Positions 48,784-57,598 of a DNA stretch of 64,000 nucleotides are shown here, one piece after another. A program made the position numbers and the translations under genes. Source of the DNA: RYN-230 sp963844695 (GTDB lineage: Bacteria > Actinomycetota > Actinomycetes > Streptosporangiales > Streptosporangiaceae). The notes below the pieces were generated by a model. The model did no database searches. It was not told the DNA's origin and saw nothing but the letters and a program-made list of their open reading frames with translations. The stretch is from NCBI GenBank assembly GCA_963844695.1, contig CAWJPL010000016.1, forward strand, positions 310,001 to 374,000. Reading direction: 5' to 3'. The number at the start of each line of letters is the position of its first letter. Within the stretch, counting starts at the first letter, position 1.

Positions 48784-51521
48784 ATGACTTCGGGCCCCAC
48801 CCGCGCGGCGGCGAGTCCCACCCGGCACCGTACGTCCAGCCCCGACGAGACCATCCTCACCTCCAAGATCGTCCCGCCCGTCCTGCCCGGCTGGCTGGTG
48901 CCCCGCACCCGGATCGACGACCGGGTCGACGCCGGAAGACAGGGCCTGCTCACCGTAGTCAGCGGGCCGCCCGGGGCCGGGAAGACCATGGCCATGGCCT
49001 CGTGGGCGGCCACCCGCGCAGGCCTGCCCCCGATCGCCTGGGTCACCCTGGACGAATACGACAACCGCCCGCGGGCGTTCTGGTCCTACGTCGTCGAGGC
49101 CCTGCGGCATGCCGGTGTGCAGATCCCGGGGAACGTCTGGGCACCGGGGCGGGGCCGCGTCGACCAGGCGTTCCTGCTCAGGCTGACCGCGGCGATCACG
49201 GCCAGCGGCGGACCAGTGGTCCTGGTCCTGGACGATCTCCATCTGGTTACCGAGCCCCGGACCCTGAACGGGCTGACCCGCCTGCTCGCCAACGCCAGGC
49301 CGCAGTTGAGCCTGGTGGTCGGCTCGCGCAGTGATCCCATCCTGCCGTTGCACCGCTACCGCCTGGCCGGCGAGCTGACCGAGATCCGGGCCGGCGAGCT
49401 GGCCTTCAGCGTCGGGGAAGCCGGCCAGCTGATGGAGCAGCACGGCATCGCGCTGCCCGCCGACTCGCTGGCCTTCCTCACCAGCCGGACCGACGGATGG
49501 GTAGCAGCCCTGCGCCTGGCCGCGATCTCGATGGCGACCCATCCTGACCCGGCGCAGTTCGTCAAGCACGTCGCCGCCGAGGACAGCGCCGTCGCGGGCT
49601 ACCTGGTGGAGGAGGTACTGAACACCCTGCCGGCGGCCATGAGGTCCTTCCTGCTGCGAACGAGCATCCTTGACCAGGTCAACGCCGAACTCGCCAGCGA
49701 GCTGGCCAGCGCTGAGCCCGCCACCGACCTGCCGGCGCTGGCCCACGCCAACGCCCTCATCCAGCCTCTGGGCGGCGGCTGGTATCGCTACCATCCGCTG
49801 CTGGCCGACGTGCTGCGGCTGAAACTGCGGCGCGAATCCCCTGGCCTGGAGCGTGACCTGCACCGTCGCGCCGCCCGGTGGCTCCGGAAGAACCGGACTC
49901 CCGCCGAGGCCGCCCGGCAGGCCGTCGCGGGAGGCGACTGGCAGCTCGCCGCCCGGATAGCCGTGGACGAGCTGGTCATCGACCAGCTCCTGGAGCCACC
50001 GGGCGTCCAGCCGCTCGCCGAGGTCCTGCAGCGCATCCCGCAGGATCAGACCTGGAGCCAGCCGCAGCCCCTGCTGGTGACGGCCGCGCTCAGGCTCGCA
50101 AGCACCGGTGATGACTCGGCAGGCGCATCGCTCGCGGCCGCCGGCCAGATGCTGGACCAGATTCCTCCCGACGAGGAAATTCCGTCCCGGCTCGCCCGGG
50201 CGGTCATCCGGCTCGGCCTGGCGCGGCGCCAGGGGGAACGTCACGCCGCCGAGGCCGCCGCGGCGGACGCTACCGCCTTGGTGGCCAAGATTCCGGCCGA
50301 TCAGCTGGCCCTGCATCCTGATGTGGGCGCACAGGTGAAGGCGGCCCGCGGGGTGCTGGAACTGTGGGCCGGTGACTTCGACCAGGCGGCGGTCACGCTG
50401 AGTGCGGCCGTGGCGGCGGCGCAGAACACCGGGCAGCGAGCCGACTGCCTGGGACACCTTGCTCTTCTGGAAGCCCTGCGGGGCCGCCTGAGCCACGCCG
50501 CCGAACTGGCCGCGGCGCCCGCTGGCGCACGCCGGGACCATCAGGCCCGGGCCGACCAGAGCCCCAGCTGCGCCGCGACCGTGGCCATGGCCTACGTCCA
50601 CGTGGAACGCAACGAGCTGCCCGAAGCCCGGCGTTGCCTCCGGCGTGCGGACGAGATTCTGCAGCTGAGCCCGGACAAGCTGATCGGGGCGGTGGCCTGC
50701 CTCGTCGCCGCACGCGGATTCCTGGCCCAGCGGCGCTCGGGCCCGGTGGCGGCGCTGGTCGACCGCGCACGGCACGGCTGGTCTGCTGCGCCCTGGCTCG
50801 AACAGCGGCTGCTGCTGGCTCGAGTCGCAGGCGCACCTGGCGCAGGGAAACGTCGCGTCAGCGGTCGAGGCCGCACGCCGGGCCGGCGCTGACTCCTCCC
50901 CGGAGGCGGCGGCCGCCCTGGCCCGCGCGTGGCTGGCCGGCGGGAACATCCAGGGGGCCAGGCAGGCGCTGGCCGGGGGTTCCGCGGCTGGGGACCGGGT
51001 CCCCGATCACGTCCGCCTGCGAGCCTGGCTGGCTGACGCTCAGCTCAGCCATGAGGTCGGGGACCGCCGGAACGCGGATCGCCTGCTTGAGCGGGCTCTG
51101 CGCCTGGCCGCGGGCGAGCAGGTGCGGCTGCCGTTCCTGATGGAGGGAAGCTGGATCCGCGACGGGCTAGGAGAAAATCCGGGCCTGGCCCGGGCCTACC
51201 GTCAGCTGCTGAACCAGGGGCCCTCCAGCCGGCCCGGCCCGGCCCGCTCCCGGGCGGGGGCTGCGGCCAAGCCAGCTGGTCAGTGGGGCCCGGCCGGCCA
51301 CGGCGCCGCAGGTCATGCCCCTGGTCGTGGAGAACCTCAGCAACCGCGAGCGCGAAGTGCTGCAGCACGCGTCAGAGTTGCTGGGCACAGCCGAGATCGC
51401 GGCCGAGATGTTCGTCTCGGTCAATACGGTCAAGAGCCACCTGAAGAGCATCTTCCGCAAGCTGGGCGCGGGCAGCAGAAACGAGGCCGTCCGCCGCGCC
51501 CGCCAGCTCCAGCTGCTCTGA
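48784..51521 (+). pseudogene. MalT-type (LAL) LuxR regulator with two apparent frameshifts
   Basis: Full-length architecture is present but spread over three frames. Frame 1 (48784 to about 50820) has the STAND NTPase: Walker A VVSGPPGAGKTMAMASW, Walker B GGPVVLVLDDLHLV, then LAFLTSRTDGWVAALRLAAI and TPR-like repeats. Near 50822 the reading moves by one base (QAHLAQGNVASAVEAARRAG continues in the next frame; frame 1 stops at 50892). Near 51230-51290 it moves again to reach the LuxR HTH: NLSNREREVLQHASELLGTA, EIAAEMFVSVNTVKSHLKSI, FRKLGAGSRNEAVRRARQLQ. Corrected length is about 910 residues, normal for the family. Two indels make the gene non-functional unless they are sequencing errors. Start set at ATG 48784 (GAAGG upstream). 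Confidence 0.8.
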
Positions 51522-51827
51522 TCCGCCGAAGGTCCTGCGGCCCAGGTGTTCCTCGTAGGCGGCCAGGCCGGCCTGCATGGTGTACGGCCCGCGAATGCGC
51601 CGCAGCCGGGGCGACACCTCGGAGTAGTCCAGGTACAGGTGATCGCCGCAGTCGGCGCAGACGAGCTCGAACGCGCCGGTGTAGCCGCCTTCGGCCCGGC
51701 CCGCCAGCCGGCGGGCCGGCTGGCGGCGCAGGCTGGCGGTCAGCCCGTGGCCGAATTGCCCCACGGGAAAGACCGCGTCGCCAGCCGGTGACGCGTCTGT
51801 GACGGTATAGGTGTCCTCGTAACTCAC
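51372..51827 (-). CDS. CxxC-containing hypothetical protein, read-through C-terminus
   Basis: 151 residues from a GTG at 51827. The first 100 look conserved: MSYEDTYTVTDASPAGDAVF, GGYTGAFELVCADCGDHLYL, DYSEVSPRLRRIRGPYTMQA, GLAAYEEHLGRRTFGG. The C-x-x-C of CADCGDH suggests a small zinc- or redox-active knuckle. I recall similar actinobacterial proteins ending near EEHLG, so the last 50 residues, which lie antisense to the LuxR HTH (51372-51521), are probably not conserved. Function unknown. Confidence 0.6.
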   Translation of the reverse strand: MSYEDTYTVTDASPAGDAVFPVGQFGHGLTASLRRQPARRLAGRAEGGYTGAFELVCADCGDHLYLDYSEVSPRLRRIRGPYTMQAGLAAYEEHLGRRTFGGSEQLELAGAADGLVSAARAQLAEDALQVALDRIDRDEHLGRDLGCAQQL

Positions 51828-52052
51828 TGGCCCCCCCGGAGCAGCAGGTCGGCACGGCCCGGCGAAGTCCAGGGCAGCGTGTCAGAACCGTCGCCTAGCA
51901 TCGCACAAAGTGACGATAAGCCGCAAACGCTTACCGTTGGTACACGAAGGGCCGGCTCAGGCCCGCCAGGCTCAGCGTGGGTTCGAGCGCGGCCGGTCGT
52001 GCCCCGGCGCGCCACTCACCCGGGTGAGTCCGCCAGGCCCGGCAGACGGATC

Positions 52053-52097
52053 CGCCCCGGCACCGGCTTGGCTGAGTACCAAGCCGGCGCCGGGGCG
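52053..52097 (-). terminator. Strong hairpin downstream of the SHOCT gene
   Basis: Arms 52053-52071 and 52079-52097 form a 19-bp stem with a single mismatch and loop CTGAGTA. It lies 39 bp past the stop of the minus-strand gene ending at 52136. No T-run, as is frequent for actinobacterial terminators. The rest of 51828-52135 holds no gene that I can support. Confidence 0.65.
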
Positions 52098-52135
52098 AAT
52101 CTGTGGCCGGCGGGCAGGCGGGAATGCCCGCGGGG

Positions 52136-52522
52136 TCAGGCGGCCAGGACCTTGGCCTTCTGCTGCTGGAACTCCTGGTCGGTGATGACTCCCCGGTCAT
52201 GCAGGTCGGCGAGCTTGGCCAGCTGGTCCGCGGGGGTGGCATCCGTCGCCGCCTCCCGGATGTAGCTGCGGGCCGCCGCGTCCTGCTGCTCAGCCAGCTT
52301 CGCCGCCCGGTTGTGCATCTCGCCGCCGCGGGCGATCAGGTAGACCAGCACTCCCACCAGGGGGATCAGCAAGACGAACAGGAACCAGAGGGCTTTGCCC
52401 CATCCGTTCAGGTCACTGCTGCGGAAGATGTCGATGAACACGGTGATCAGGATCCAGAACCACACTACCCACAGGAAGACCTCGAAGATCGTCCAGAACA
52501 GGTTAAGCAGGGGATAGTTCAC
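52136..52522 (-). CDS. PLDc_N/SHOCT membrane protein
   Basis: 128 residues from a GTG at 52522 (GAAGGAG upstream). Two membrane helices of PLDc_N type: YPLLNLFWTIFEVFLWVVWF running into WILITVFIDIF, and WGKALWFLFVLLIPLVGVLV. A linker (RGGEMHNRAAKLAEQQDAAA) leads to a C-terminal SHOCT domain, QLAKLADLHDRGVITDQEFQ-QQKAKVLA. SHOCT modules are short helical adaptors with unknown partners. A second SHOCT gene lies 1 kb away across a DUF6325-like gene and a tiny basic-peptide gene, a grouping seen repeatedly in actinobacteria. Confidence 0.88.
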   Translation of the reverse strand: MNYPLLNLFWTIFEVFLWVVWFWILITVFIDIFRSSDLNGWGKALWFLFVLLIPLVGVLVYLIARGGEMHNRAAKLAEQQDAAARSYIREAATDATPADQLAKLADLHDRGVITDQEFQQQKAKVLAA

Positions 52523-52791
52523 GGCAGTTTCTCCTTCTAACGAACCGCTCCCGCCAGCCATGGCGGTGAGGGCAAGGGTCAACGGCGCCCGGCCGTGCCA
52601 TTGCCGCACTTTCAGCCGGGCGATCGTCAGCAAGATTGTGACGACTTCCCCCGCTGACCTCATCACCCCCGGTGGGGGATGCGGCCCCGGCACCTCATCG
52701 GGAAGCGTCTGGTAGCGAGAGCGGGAGCGTTGGTGCGAGGGTCACGGCTTCCCGTTGGTTGACGAAAGCCGAGCGAGAAACGAGGCAGGAC

Positions 52792-53334
52792 ATGGCGATT
52801 GGACCAGTGCAGCTCATCGTCCTGGGGTTCAGCCACCCCGATTTCCATGGCGAGATCATCGCTGAGCTGGAGCGGCTGCGCGAGAGTGACACCGTCCGGG
52901 TGATCGACTCCCTGGCGGTCTACAAGGACGCGGACGGGGACCTGGAGGTGGAGCACCTCAGCAACCTGTCCACGGACGAGGCCATCGAGCTGGGCAGCAA
53001 GATCGGAGCTCTCATCGGGCTCGGCATCGACGGTGAGGAAGGTGCCGAGGAGGGCGCGATCGCCGGCGCCGAGGCGGCCGCGGACGGTGTGCAGGTGTTC
53101 TCCGAGCAGGAGGCCTGGGATGTGCTTGAGGACATCCCCAACGACTCCGCGGCAGCACTGATCCTGCTGGAGCACCACTGGGCCGTGCCGTTGCGCGACG
53201 CGATCGCGCGCGCGGGCGGTTTCCGGGTCAGCGACGGATTCATCAGCCCGCTCGACCTGGTCGAGATCGGACTGGTGTCCGCCGAGGACGCGGAAGAACT
53301 CCACGCCATGGAAACCGCCGGGGCAAAGCCGTAA
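52792..53334 (+). CDS. DUF6325/DUF1269-like protein
   Basis: 180 residues from the ATG at 52792 (CGAGGCAGGA upstream; the open frame further 5' is unconvincing). Acidic alpha/beta protein: GPVQLIVLGFSHPDFHGEII, AELERLRESDTVRVIDSLAV, YKDADGDLEVEHLSNLSTDE, a Gly-rich hydrophobic patch (SKIGALIGLGIDGEEGAEEG), and NDSAAALILLEHHWAVPLRD. DUF1269-type proteins are membrane-associated with no known function. The last 25 residues resemble a SHOCT-like hairpin (SPLDLVEIGLVSAEDAEELH), which could explain its grouping with SHOCT proteins. Confidence 0.85.
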   Translation: MAIGPVQLIVLGFSHPDFHGEIIAELERLRESDTVRVIDSLAVYKDADGDLEVEHLSNLSTDEAIELGSKIGALIGLGIDGEEGAEEGAIAGAEAAADGVQVFSEQEAWDVLEDIPNDSAAALILLEHHWAVPLRDAIARAGGFRVSDGFISPLDLVEIGLVSAEDAEELHAMETAGAKP

Positions 53335-53390
53335 ACAGGCACGACTACGGGCAGGACCGTAACCAAACACGACCACGGGCAGGAGGAGAA

Positions 53391-53462
53391 ATGTTCGGAG
53401 GACGCAGGGTCGCCCGCCGCACTGGCCGGCGCACCGCACGCCGTGTCTCCCGCCGGCGCTAG
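53391..53462 (+). CDS. 23-residue Arg-rich micropeptide
   Basis: The reading frame is ATG at 53391 to TAG at 53462, with an excellent AGGAGGAGAA ribosome-binding site directly before it and 56 bp after the DUF6325-like gene. The product begins MFGGRRVARRTGRRTARRVS and is followed by three more Arg; it has 12 Arg in 23 residues and no acidic residue. Its MFxxRR start resembles the MFRRRRPLL start of the neighbouring SHOCT protein. It may bind nucleic acid or an acidic partner such as the upstream protein, which is inference. The strength of the ribosome-binding site is the main evidence. Confidence 0.6.
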   Translation: MFGGRRVARRTGRRTARRVSRRR

Positions 53463-53538
53463 GTAGCGCTGGCCGGGAGGCCACCTTTCACGGGCGCCAT
53501 GACCGCCGCCACGGGGGCGGCGGCCTTGGCGCCCGTGC

Positions 53539-53847
53539 TCACGTGCCCAGCAGTTTTGCCTTGGCCGCGGCGAACTCGTCGTCGGTGAGAACTCCCTGCT
53601 GATGCAGGTCCGCCAGCTGGCCGATCTGATCTGCCACTGAGGGTCCGGCCGCTGGAGCAGCCGCCGGGGCGGCCGCCGGCGGCGGGGCGCTGGCCGGCTG
53701 CTGTTGCTCGAGGTCGTCGATGCGGCCATCCTGATCGGCGTCTTGCGCGTCCTGGTCGGCCCGGCGCTGCGCGACCTTCTTGCCCGCCACGTACGCCCCG
53801 CCTCCGACCACTGCCGCCCGCAGCAGCGGGCGTCGCCTCCTGAACAT
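53539..53847 (-). CDS. Small SHOCT-domain protein
   Basis: 102 residues from the ATG at 53847 (GGAGGACAAC upstream). Basic N-terminus with one short hydrophobic helix (MFRRRRPLLRAAVVGGGAYV-AGKK), a charged Asp/Gln-rich spacer (RRADQDAQDADQDGRIDDLE), a Pro/Ala-rich linker, and a C-terminal SHOCT helix hairpin, QIGQLADLHQQGVLTDDEFA-AAKAKLLGT. Same module as in the gene at 52136. Probable membrane-attached adaptor. Convergent with the micropeptide gene. Confidence 0.85.
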   Translation of the reverse strand: MFRRRRPLLRAAVVGGGAYVAGKKVAQRRADQDAQDADQDGRIDDLEQQQPASAPPPAAAPAAAPAAGPSVADQIGQLADLHQQGVLTDDEFAAAKAKLLGT

Positions 53848-54101
53848 GTTGTCCTCCTCGAGGATCGAACGCTGACCGGCGCCGTTCTGGCTTAGGCCCC
53901 GCTGGGACCTCCGGGAGGGCCAGGCCGAGGGCGACCATGATTCCGGGCCCAGTATGGGTGGGTCTGGGCGGCGGCGAATCACCCGCCCAGGGGGAGCACG
54001 CGGCGGCCCTCAAGGGCGCCCGGCTACCCGTCACGGGGGATGCGGGCGCAGGCGCCCCCGGCCAGCATCGGGATCAGCTCACGACCTAGGAGAGGCTGAT
54101 C

Positions 54102-55502
54102 ATGCCACTGCACGACCGCGATAGCGTCCGGGACCAGATAGAGGATTGCGTGTTCGCCGGGCGTGACCTGACCAGACCGGTGCCGAAATACCGGTTCCCC
54201 CAGGACGAGACGCAAGCGCGCGAAGCGTTCCAGGTGGTGGCGGACGAGCTGATCCTCGACGGCAACGCCCGGCAGAACCTGGCCACGTTCTGCCAGACGT
54301 GGGAGGAACCCGAAGCCCTGGAACTGATGGCGCTGTCGATCAACAAGAACATGATCGACAGGGACGAGTACCCGCAGGCCGCCGAGATAGAGCGGCGCTG
54401 CGTGCACATGATGGCCGACCTGTGGAATGCGCCCGAGGCGGCCAACACCGTGGGCACCTCGGCCATCGGCTCCTCGGAGGCCTGCATGCTCGCGGGCATG
54501 GCGGCCAAATGGCGGTGGCGGGCCAAGCGGCGCGCCGAGGGCAAGCCGACCGACAACCCGAACATGGTGTGCGGCCCGGTGCAGGTGGTGTGGCACAAGT
54601 TCGCCCGCTACTGGGACATCGAAATGCGTGAGGTCCCGATGGCCCATGGCAGCTACGGCATGGATCCGGCCTCGATGCTCGAGCGGGTGGACGAGAACAC
54701 CATCATGGTCGTACCGACGCTCGGCGTCACCTACACCGGCGCCTACGAGCCCGTGGAAGCCATGTCGAACGCCCTGGACAAGCTGCAGGCCGACACCGGC
54801 CTGGATATCGACATTCACGTGGACGGGGCCAGCGGCGGTTTCCTCGCCCCGTTCTGCGCGCCCGAGGTCGTCTTCGACTTCCGCCTCCCCCGGGTCAAGT
54901 CGATCAGTGCCTCGGGGCACAAGTTCGGGCTGGCCCCGCTGGGCGTGGGCTGGGTCGTCTTCCGGGACAGCAGCGAGCTCCCCGACGACCTCGTGTTCCA
55001 CGTCAACTACCTGGGCGGCGACATGCCGGTCTTCCAGATCAACTTCTCCCGGCCGGCCGGGCAGATCATCGCCAGCTACTACAACTTCCTCCGGCTCGGC
55101 CATGAGGGCTACCGCCGCATCCACCAGGCGTCCTACGACATCGGCCAGTACCTCGCCGCGGAGATCGTCAAACTGGGCCCCTTCGAGCTGCTGTGTGACA
55201 GCAACCCGAACACCGGAATCCCGACGGTCACCTGGCGGATCCGCGAAGGCGAGGACCCCGGCTACACGCTGTTCGACCTAGCCGACCGGCTGCGCATCCG
55301 CGGCTGGCAGGTGCCTGCCTACACCCTCACCGGATCGGCGGCTGACATCGCCGTGCAGCGCGTCCTGGTCCGCCTCGGCGTGAGCCAGGACATGGCCGCC
55401 TCGCTGCTCGACGACTTCCGCGACGCGGTGGCTCACTTTGACAAGCATCCGGTCAGCGTGTCCATGACCAAGGAAGAAACCGGCGGGTTCAACCACCTGT
55501 AG
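54102..55502 (+). CDS. gadB: Glutamate decarboxylase
   Basis: 466 residues, the usual length. PLP lysine is K274 in SISASGHKFGLAPLGVGWVV. Substrate and cofactor segments: TVGTSAIGSSEACMLAGMAA, VPTLGVTYTGAYEPVEAMSN, DIHVDGASGGFLAPF, and FQINFSRPAGQIIASYYNFL. Converts L-glutamate to GABA and carbon dioxide, consuming a proton (acid tolerance or GABA supply). No glutamate/GABA antiporter gadC is adjacent, so catabolic GABA production is more likely than a classical acid-resistance pair. AGGAGAG precedes the ATG. Confidence 0.95.
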   Translation: MPLHDRDSVRDQIEDCVFAGRDLTRPVPKYRFPQDETQAREAFQVVADELILDGNARQNLATFCQTWEEPEALELMALSINKNMIDRDEYPQAAEIERRCVHMMADLWNAPEAANTVGTSAIGSSEACMLAGMAAKWRWRAKRRAEGKPTDNPNMVCGPVQVVWHKFARYWDIEMREVPMAHGSYGMDPASMLERVDENTIMVVPTLGVTYTGAYEPVEAMSNALDKLQADTGLDIDIHVDGASGGFLAPFCAPEVVFDFRLPRVKSISASGHKFGLAPLGVGWVVFRDSSELPDDLVFHVNYLGGDMPVFQINFSRPAGQIIASYYNFLRLGHEGYRRIHQASYDIGQYLAAEIVKLGPFELLCDSNPNTGIPTVTWRIREGEDPGYTLFDLADRLRIRGWQVPAYTLTGSAADIAVQRVLVRLGVSQDMAASLLDDFRDAVAHFDKHPVSVSMTKEETGGFNHL

Positions 55503-55542
55503 CTGCCGGCCCGCACCTGACGCGGCGTGCCCCGCGCGCGGG

Positions 55543-55914
55543 TCACGATTCCTGACGTTCCGGCTGGCTGAAGTAGGCAGCGTTCGCCCGCTCCGTGAGG
55601 AAGTAGGTGGTGGCGAACGCGAGGACGTACAGCGGCACGACCGCGGCCACCGTCTCCAGGGCCCGCAAGCCGGGGTACTGCGACGTCATGATGGCGCGGA
55701 CCTGCCAGATGAGCAGGACCGCCAGCACAGCCAGGCACACGACCAGGAGCAGCACCGTGTGGGCGTCCAGCCCGCGGTCCATCGGCAGCACGTAGTACAG
55801 CGCGACCAGCAAGGTGGCCGCCAGGAGTGCGCGGAGCAGCGCGCGCAGGATCAGCCAGCGGCGCTGCCGGGGTGTGACCCGCTCGACGGCCGGCGTCGTC
55901 CCGCTGGCCGTCAT
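55543..55914 (-). CDS. Truncated channel-like membrane protein
   Basis: 123 residues from the ATG at 55914. Hydrophobic helices: LILRALLRALLAATLLVALY, LDAHTVLLLVVCLAVLAVLL and ETVAAVVPLYVLAFATTYFL. The segment VVPLYVLAFATTYFLTERAN followed by AAYFSQP is that of two-TM potassium-channel-type proteins. In those a pore loop with a T-V-G-F-G-D filter follows directly after YFSQP. Here the frame ends ERQES-stop and no filter occurs in any frame downstream, so the pore half is missing. Remnant or dominant-negative fragment; I regard the gene as truncated. Confidence 0.6.
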   Translation of the reverse strand: MTASGTTPAVERVTPRQRRWLILRALLRALLAATLLVALYYVLPMDRGLDAHTVLLLVVCLAVLAVLLIWQVRAIMTSQYPGLRALETVAAVVPLYVLAFATTYFLTERANAAYFSQPERQES

Positions 55915-56142
55915 TGACCCGGGCTTGTTCCCTGCGCAGCCATCGGCCACCTCCGCTGCCAGTAGACAGGCCGGCCGCGGTCCGGATATCACCCTGAACG
56001 GGTGGTCAGCCCAGGATTCAGGCGCGCCGCCGCGGCACAGCCGGCCGCTTCGCTGAACCGTCGGTAAAGTCCTGACGTATTGAAGACGAGTGGGGGAAAC
56101 GGCCCCACGGCTGATCGGCCCGTGCGTCTACCAGGAGGAATA

Positions 56143-56622
56143 GTGTTCTCATCGTCGGCTGACTCGGACGGCTCACGAGTGCGGCGGCGCCGCGGGTACG
56201 CGGCTGCCCTTCCGATAGCCGCTGCGGCGGTCGCGCTGACGGCGGCGGGTTGCTCCTCTTCTGGTTCCCCGGCGGCGGCCCCGTCCTCGGCGGCCCCAGC
56301 CTCGTCCTCGGCGGCTCCGGCGGCCGCGGCGGCGGGCGGCACGACGGCGGTAACCGCCGTCGAGACCGAGTTCCACATTGCGCTGTCGAAGAAGAGCTTC
56401 AGCCCCGGCACCTATAAGTTCACCGCCGTGGACAAGGGGCATCTGCAGCACAACCTGGTTATCGACGGCCCGGGCGTGAACATGGCCAAGACCGCTGGCC
56501 TGCTGTCACCGGGGCAGTCGGCGTCGGTCACGGTGACCCTGCGCAAGGGGAGCTACGACATCTTCTGCGGGGTACCGGGTCACAAGGCCGAGGGCATGAA
56601 CGTGAACATCACCGTTTCCTGA
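56143..56622 (+). CDS. Cupredoxin-like lipoprotein
   Basis: 159 residues from a GTG at 56143 with AGGAGGAATA directly upstream. Signal peptide with lipobox LTAAGC; after the Cys comes a Ser/Ala/Pro-rich tether of about 35 residues. The type-1 copper fold follows: KKSFSPGTYKFTAVDKGHLQ, HNLVIDGPGVNMAK, SVTVTLRKGSYDIFCGVPGH, KAEGMNVNITV. Copper ligands are present: His in HLQHN, Cys in IFCGV, His in PGH and Met in EGM. So it is a plastocyanin/azurin-like electron carrier or copper chaperone on the outer face of the membrane. Its stop overlaps the next start (TGATG). Confidence 0.88.
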   Translation: MFSSSADSDGSRVRRRRGYAAALPIAAAAVALTAAGCSSSGSPAAAPSSAAPASSSAAPAAAAAGGTTAVTAVETEFHIALSKKSFSPGTYKFTAVDKGHLQHNLVIDGPGVNMAKTAGLLSPGQSASVTVTLRKGSYDIFCGVPGHKAEGMNVNITVS

Positions 56623-57596
56623 TGGCGCAGCCGGTGCAGCAGGCTCAGGCCCGCACCGCCGCGGTCCCGTCCCGGTTCCGGGACCGGGCCGCGCGGGTTG
56701 GGACCCGGCGGCGGCTGGAGATGGCGCTGGGCGTGCTCTGGCTGGTCGATGGCGTCCTGCAGTGGCAGCCGTACATGTTCAGCCACGCGTTCTTCGGCAA
56801 CATGCTGGGCATGGCCAACATGGGCCTGCCCGGACCGGTGTCGGCGATCCTGTTCCGGATCACCGACCTGCTCACCGCCCAGCCGGTGGTATGGAACGCC
56901 CTGTTCGCGACGTTGCAACTGGCCATCGGCGCCGGCCTGCTGTGGGGCCGCACGGCGTCCGTGGCCCGGCCGGTGTCCATCGCGTGGGCGCTGGCGGTGT
57001 GGGTGGTCGGCGAAGGCGTCGGCGGCCTCTTCATGCCGGGCGTAAGCGGCCTGAACGGGGCGCCGGGAGCCGCGCTGCTGTACGCGCTGGTCGCACTCAT
57101 CCTGTGGCCGCGCCGCACCGGCGAGGGCCCGGCGGTCGCAGACGCCGGGCTGCTCGGCGGCCGCGGCGCGCTGTGGTGCTGGACAGTCTTGTGGTCCGGG
57201 CTGGCCCTGCTGGAACTGGGCGGCGCCAACCACGCCGCCGCCGTCCCCGCGGCCGAGGTGGCCAACATCGGGGAAGGCGAGCCGGGCTGGCTGGCCGGGC
57301 TCAACAGCCAGGCCGGGCACTTGCTCGCAGGCCACGGCGCACTGTTCGCCTGGCTCGCCGCGGTGATCGCGATCGCGGTCGGGTGGTGCGTCCTGCGCCC
57401 CGCCTGGCGCCGCACCGCCCTGGCGGCGGGCATCGCGGTCGCCTTCCTGTACGGCGTGTTCGGCCAGGATCTGGGCGGTCTGCTCACCGGGCAGGCCACC
57501 GATCCTGGCACCGCACCACTGTTCGTCCTGCTCGCCCTGGCGCTTTGGCCGGGACGGTATTCCGCGACCCGCACGACTTCGACAACGGCAGGTTAG
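56622..57596 (+). CDS. Polytopic membrane protein linked to the cupredoxin
   Basis: 324 residues. Start ATG overlaps the cupredoxin stop, so translation is coupled. About eight membrane helices, e.g. LEMALGVLWLVDGVLQWQPY, GPVSAILFRITDLLTAQPVV, WNALFATLQLAIGAGLLWGR, SIAWALAVWVVGEGVGGLFM, AALLYALVALILWPRR, LFAWLAAVIAIAVGWCVLRP and APLFVLLALALWPGR. WVVGEGVGGLFMPGVSGLNG and SQAGHLLAGHG are notable conserved-looking motifs; His residues in the latter could bind metal. No named family. Possibly the membrane partner receiving copper or electrons from the cupredoxin (inference). Confidence 0.8.
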   Translation: MAQPVQQAQARTAAVPSRFRDRAARVGTRRRLEMALGVLWLVDGVLQWQPYMFSHAFFGNMLGMANMGLPGPVSAILFRITDLLTAQPVVWNALFATLQLAIGAGLLWGRTASVARPVSIAWALAVWVVGEGVGGLFMPGVSGLNGAPGAALLYALVALILWPRRTGEGPAVADAGLLGGRGALWCWTVLWSGLALLELGGANHAAAVPAAEVANIGEGEPGWLAGLNSQAGHLLAGHGALFAWLAAVIAIAVGWCVLRPAWRRTALAAGIAVAFLYGVFGQDLGGLLTGQATDPGTAPLFVLLALALWPGRYSATRTTSTTAG

Positions 57597-57598
57597 TC

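Noticed and set aside
48784..51521. Reading the MalT-type region as three separate genes
   Set aside because: The pieces join into one family-length protein in the correct domain order with tiny gaps. The second and third pieces have no ribosome-binding sites at suitable starts.
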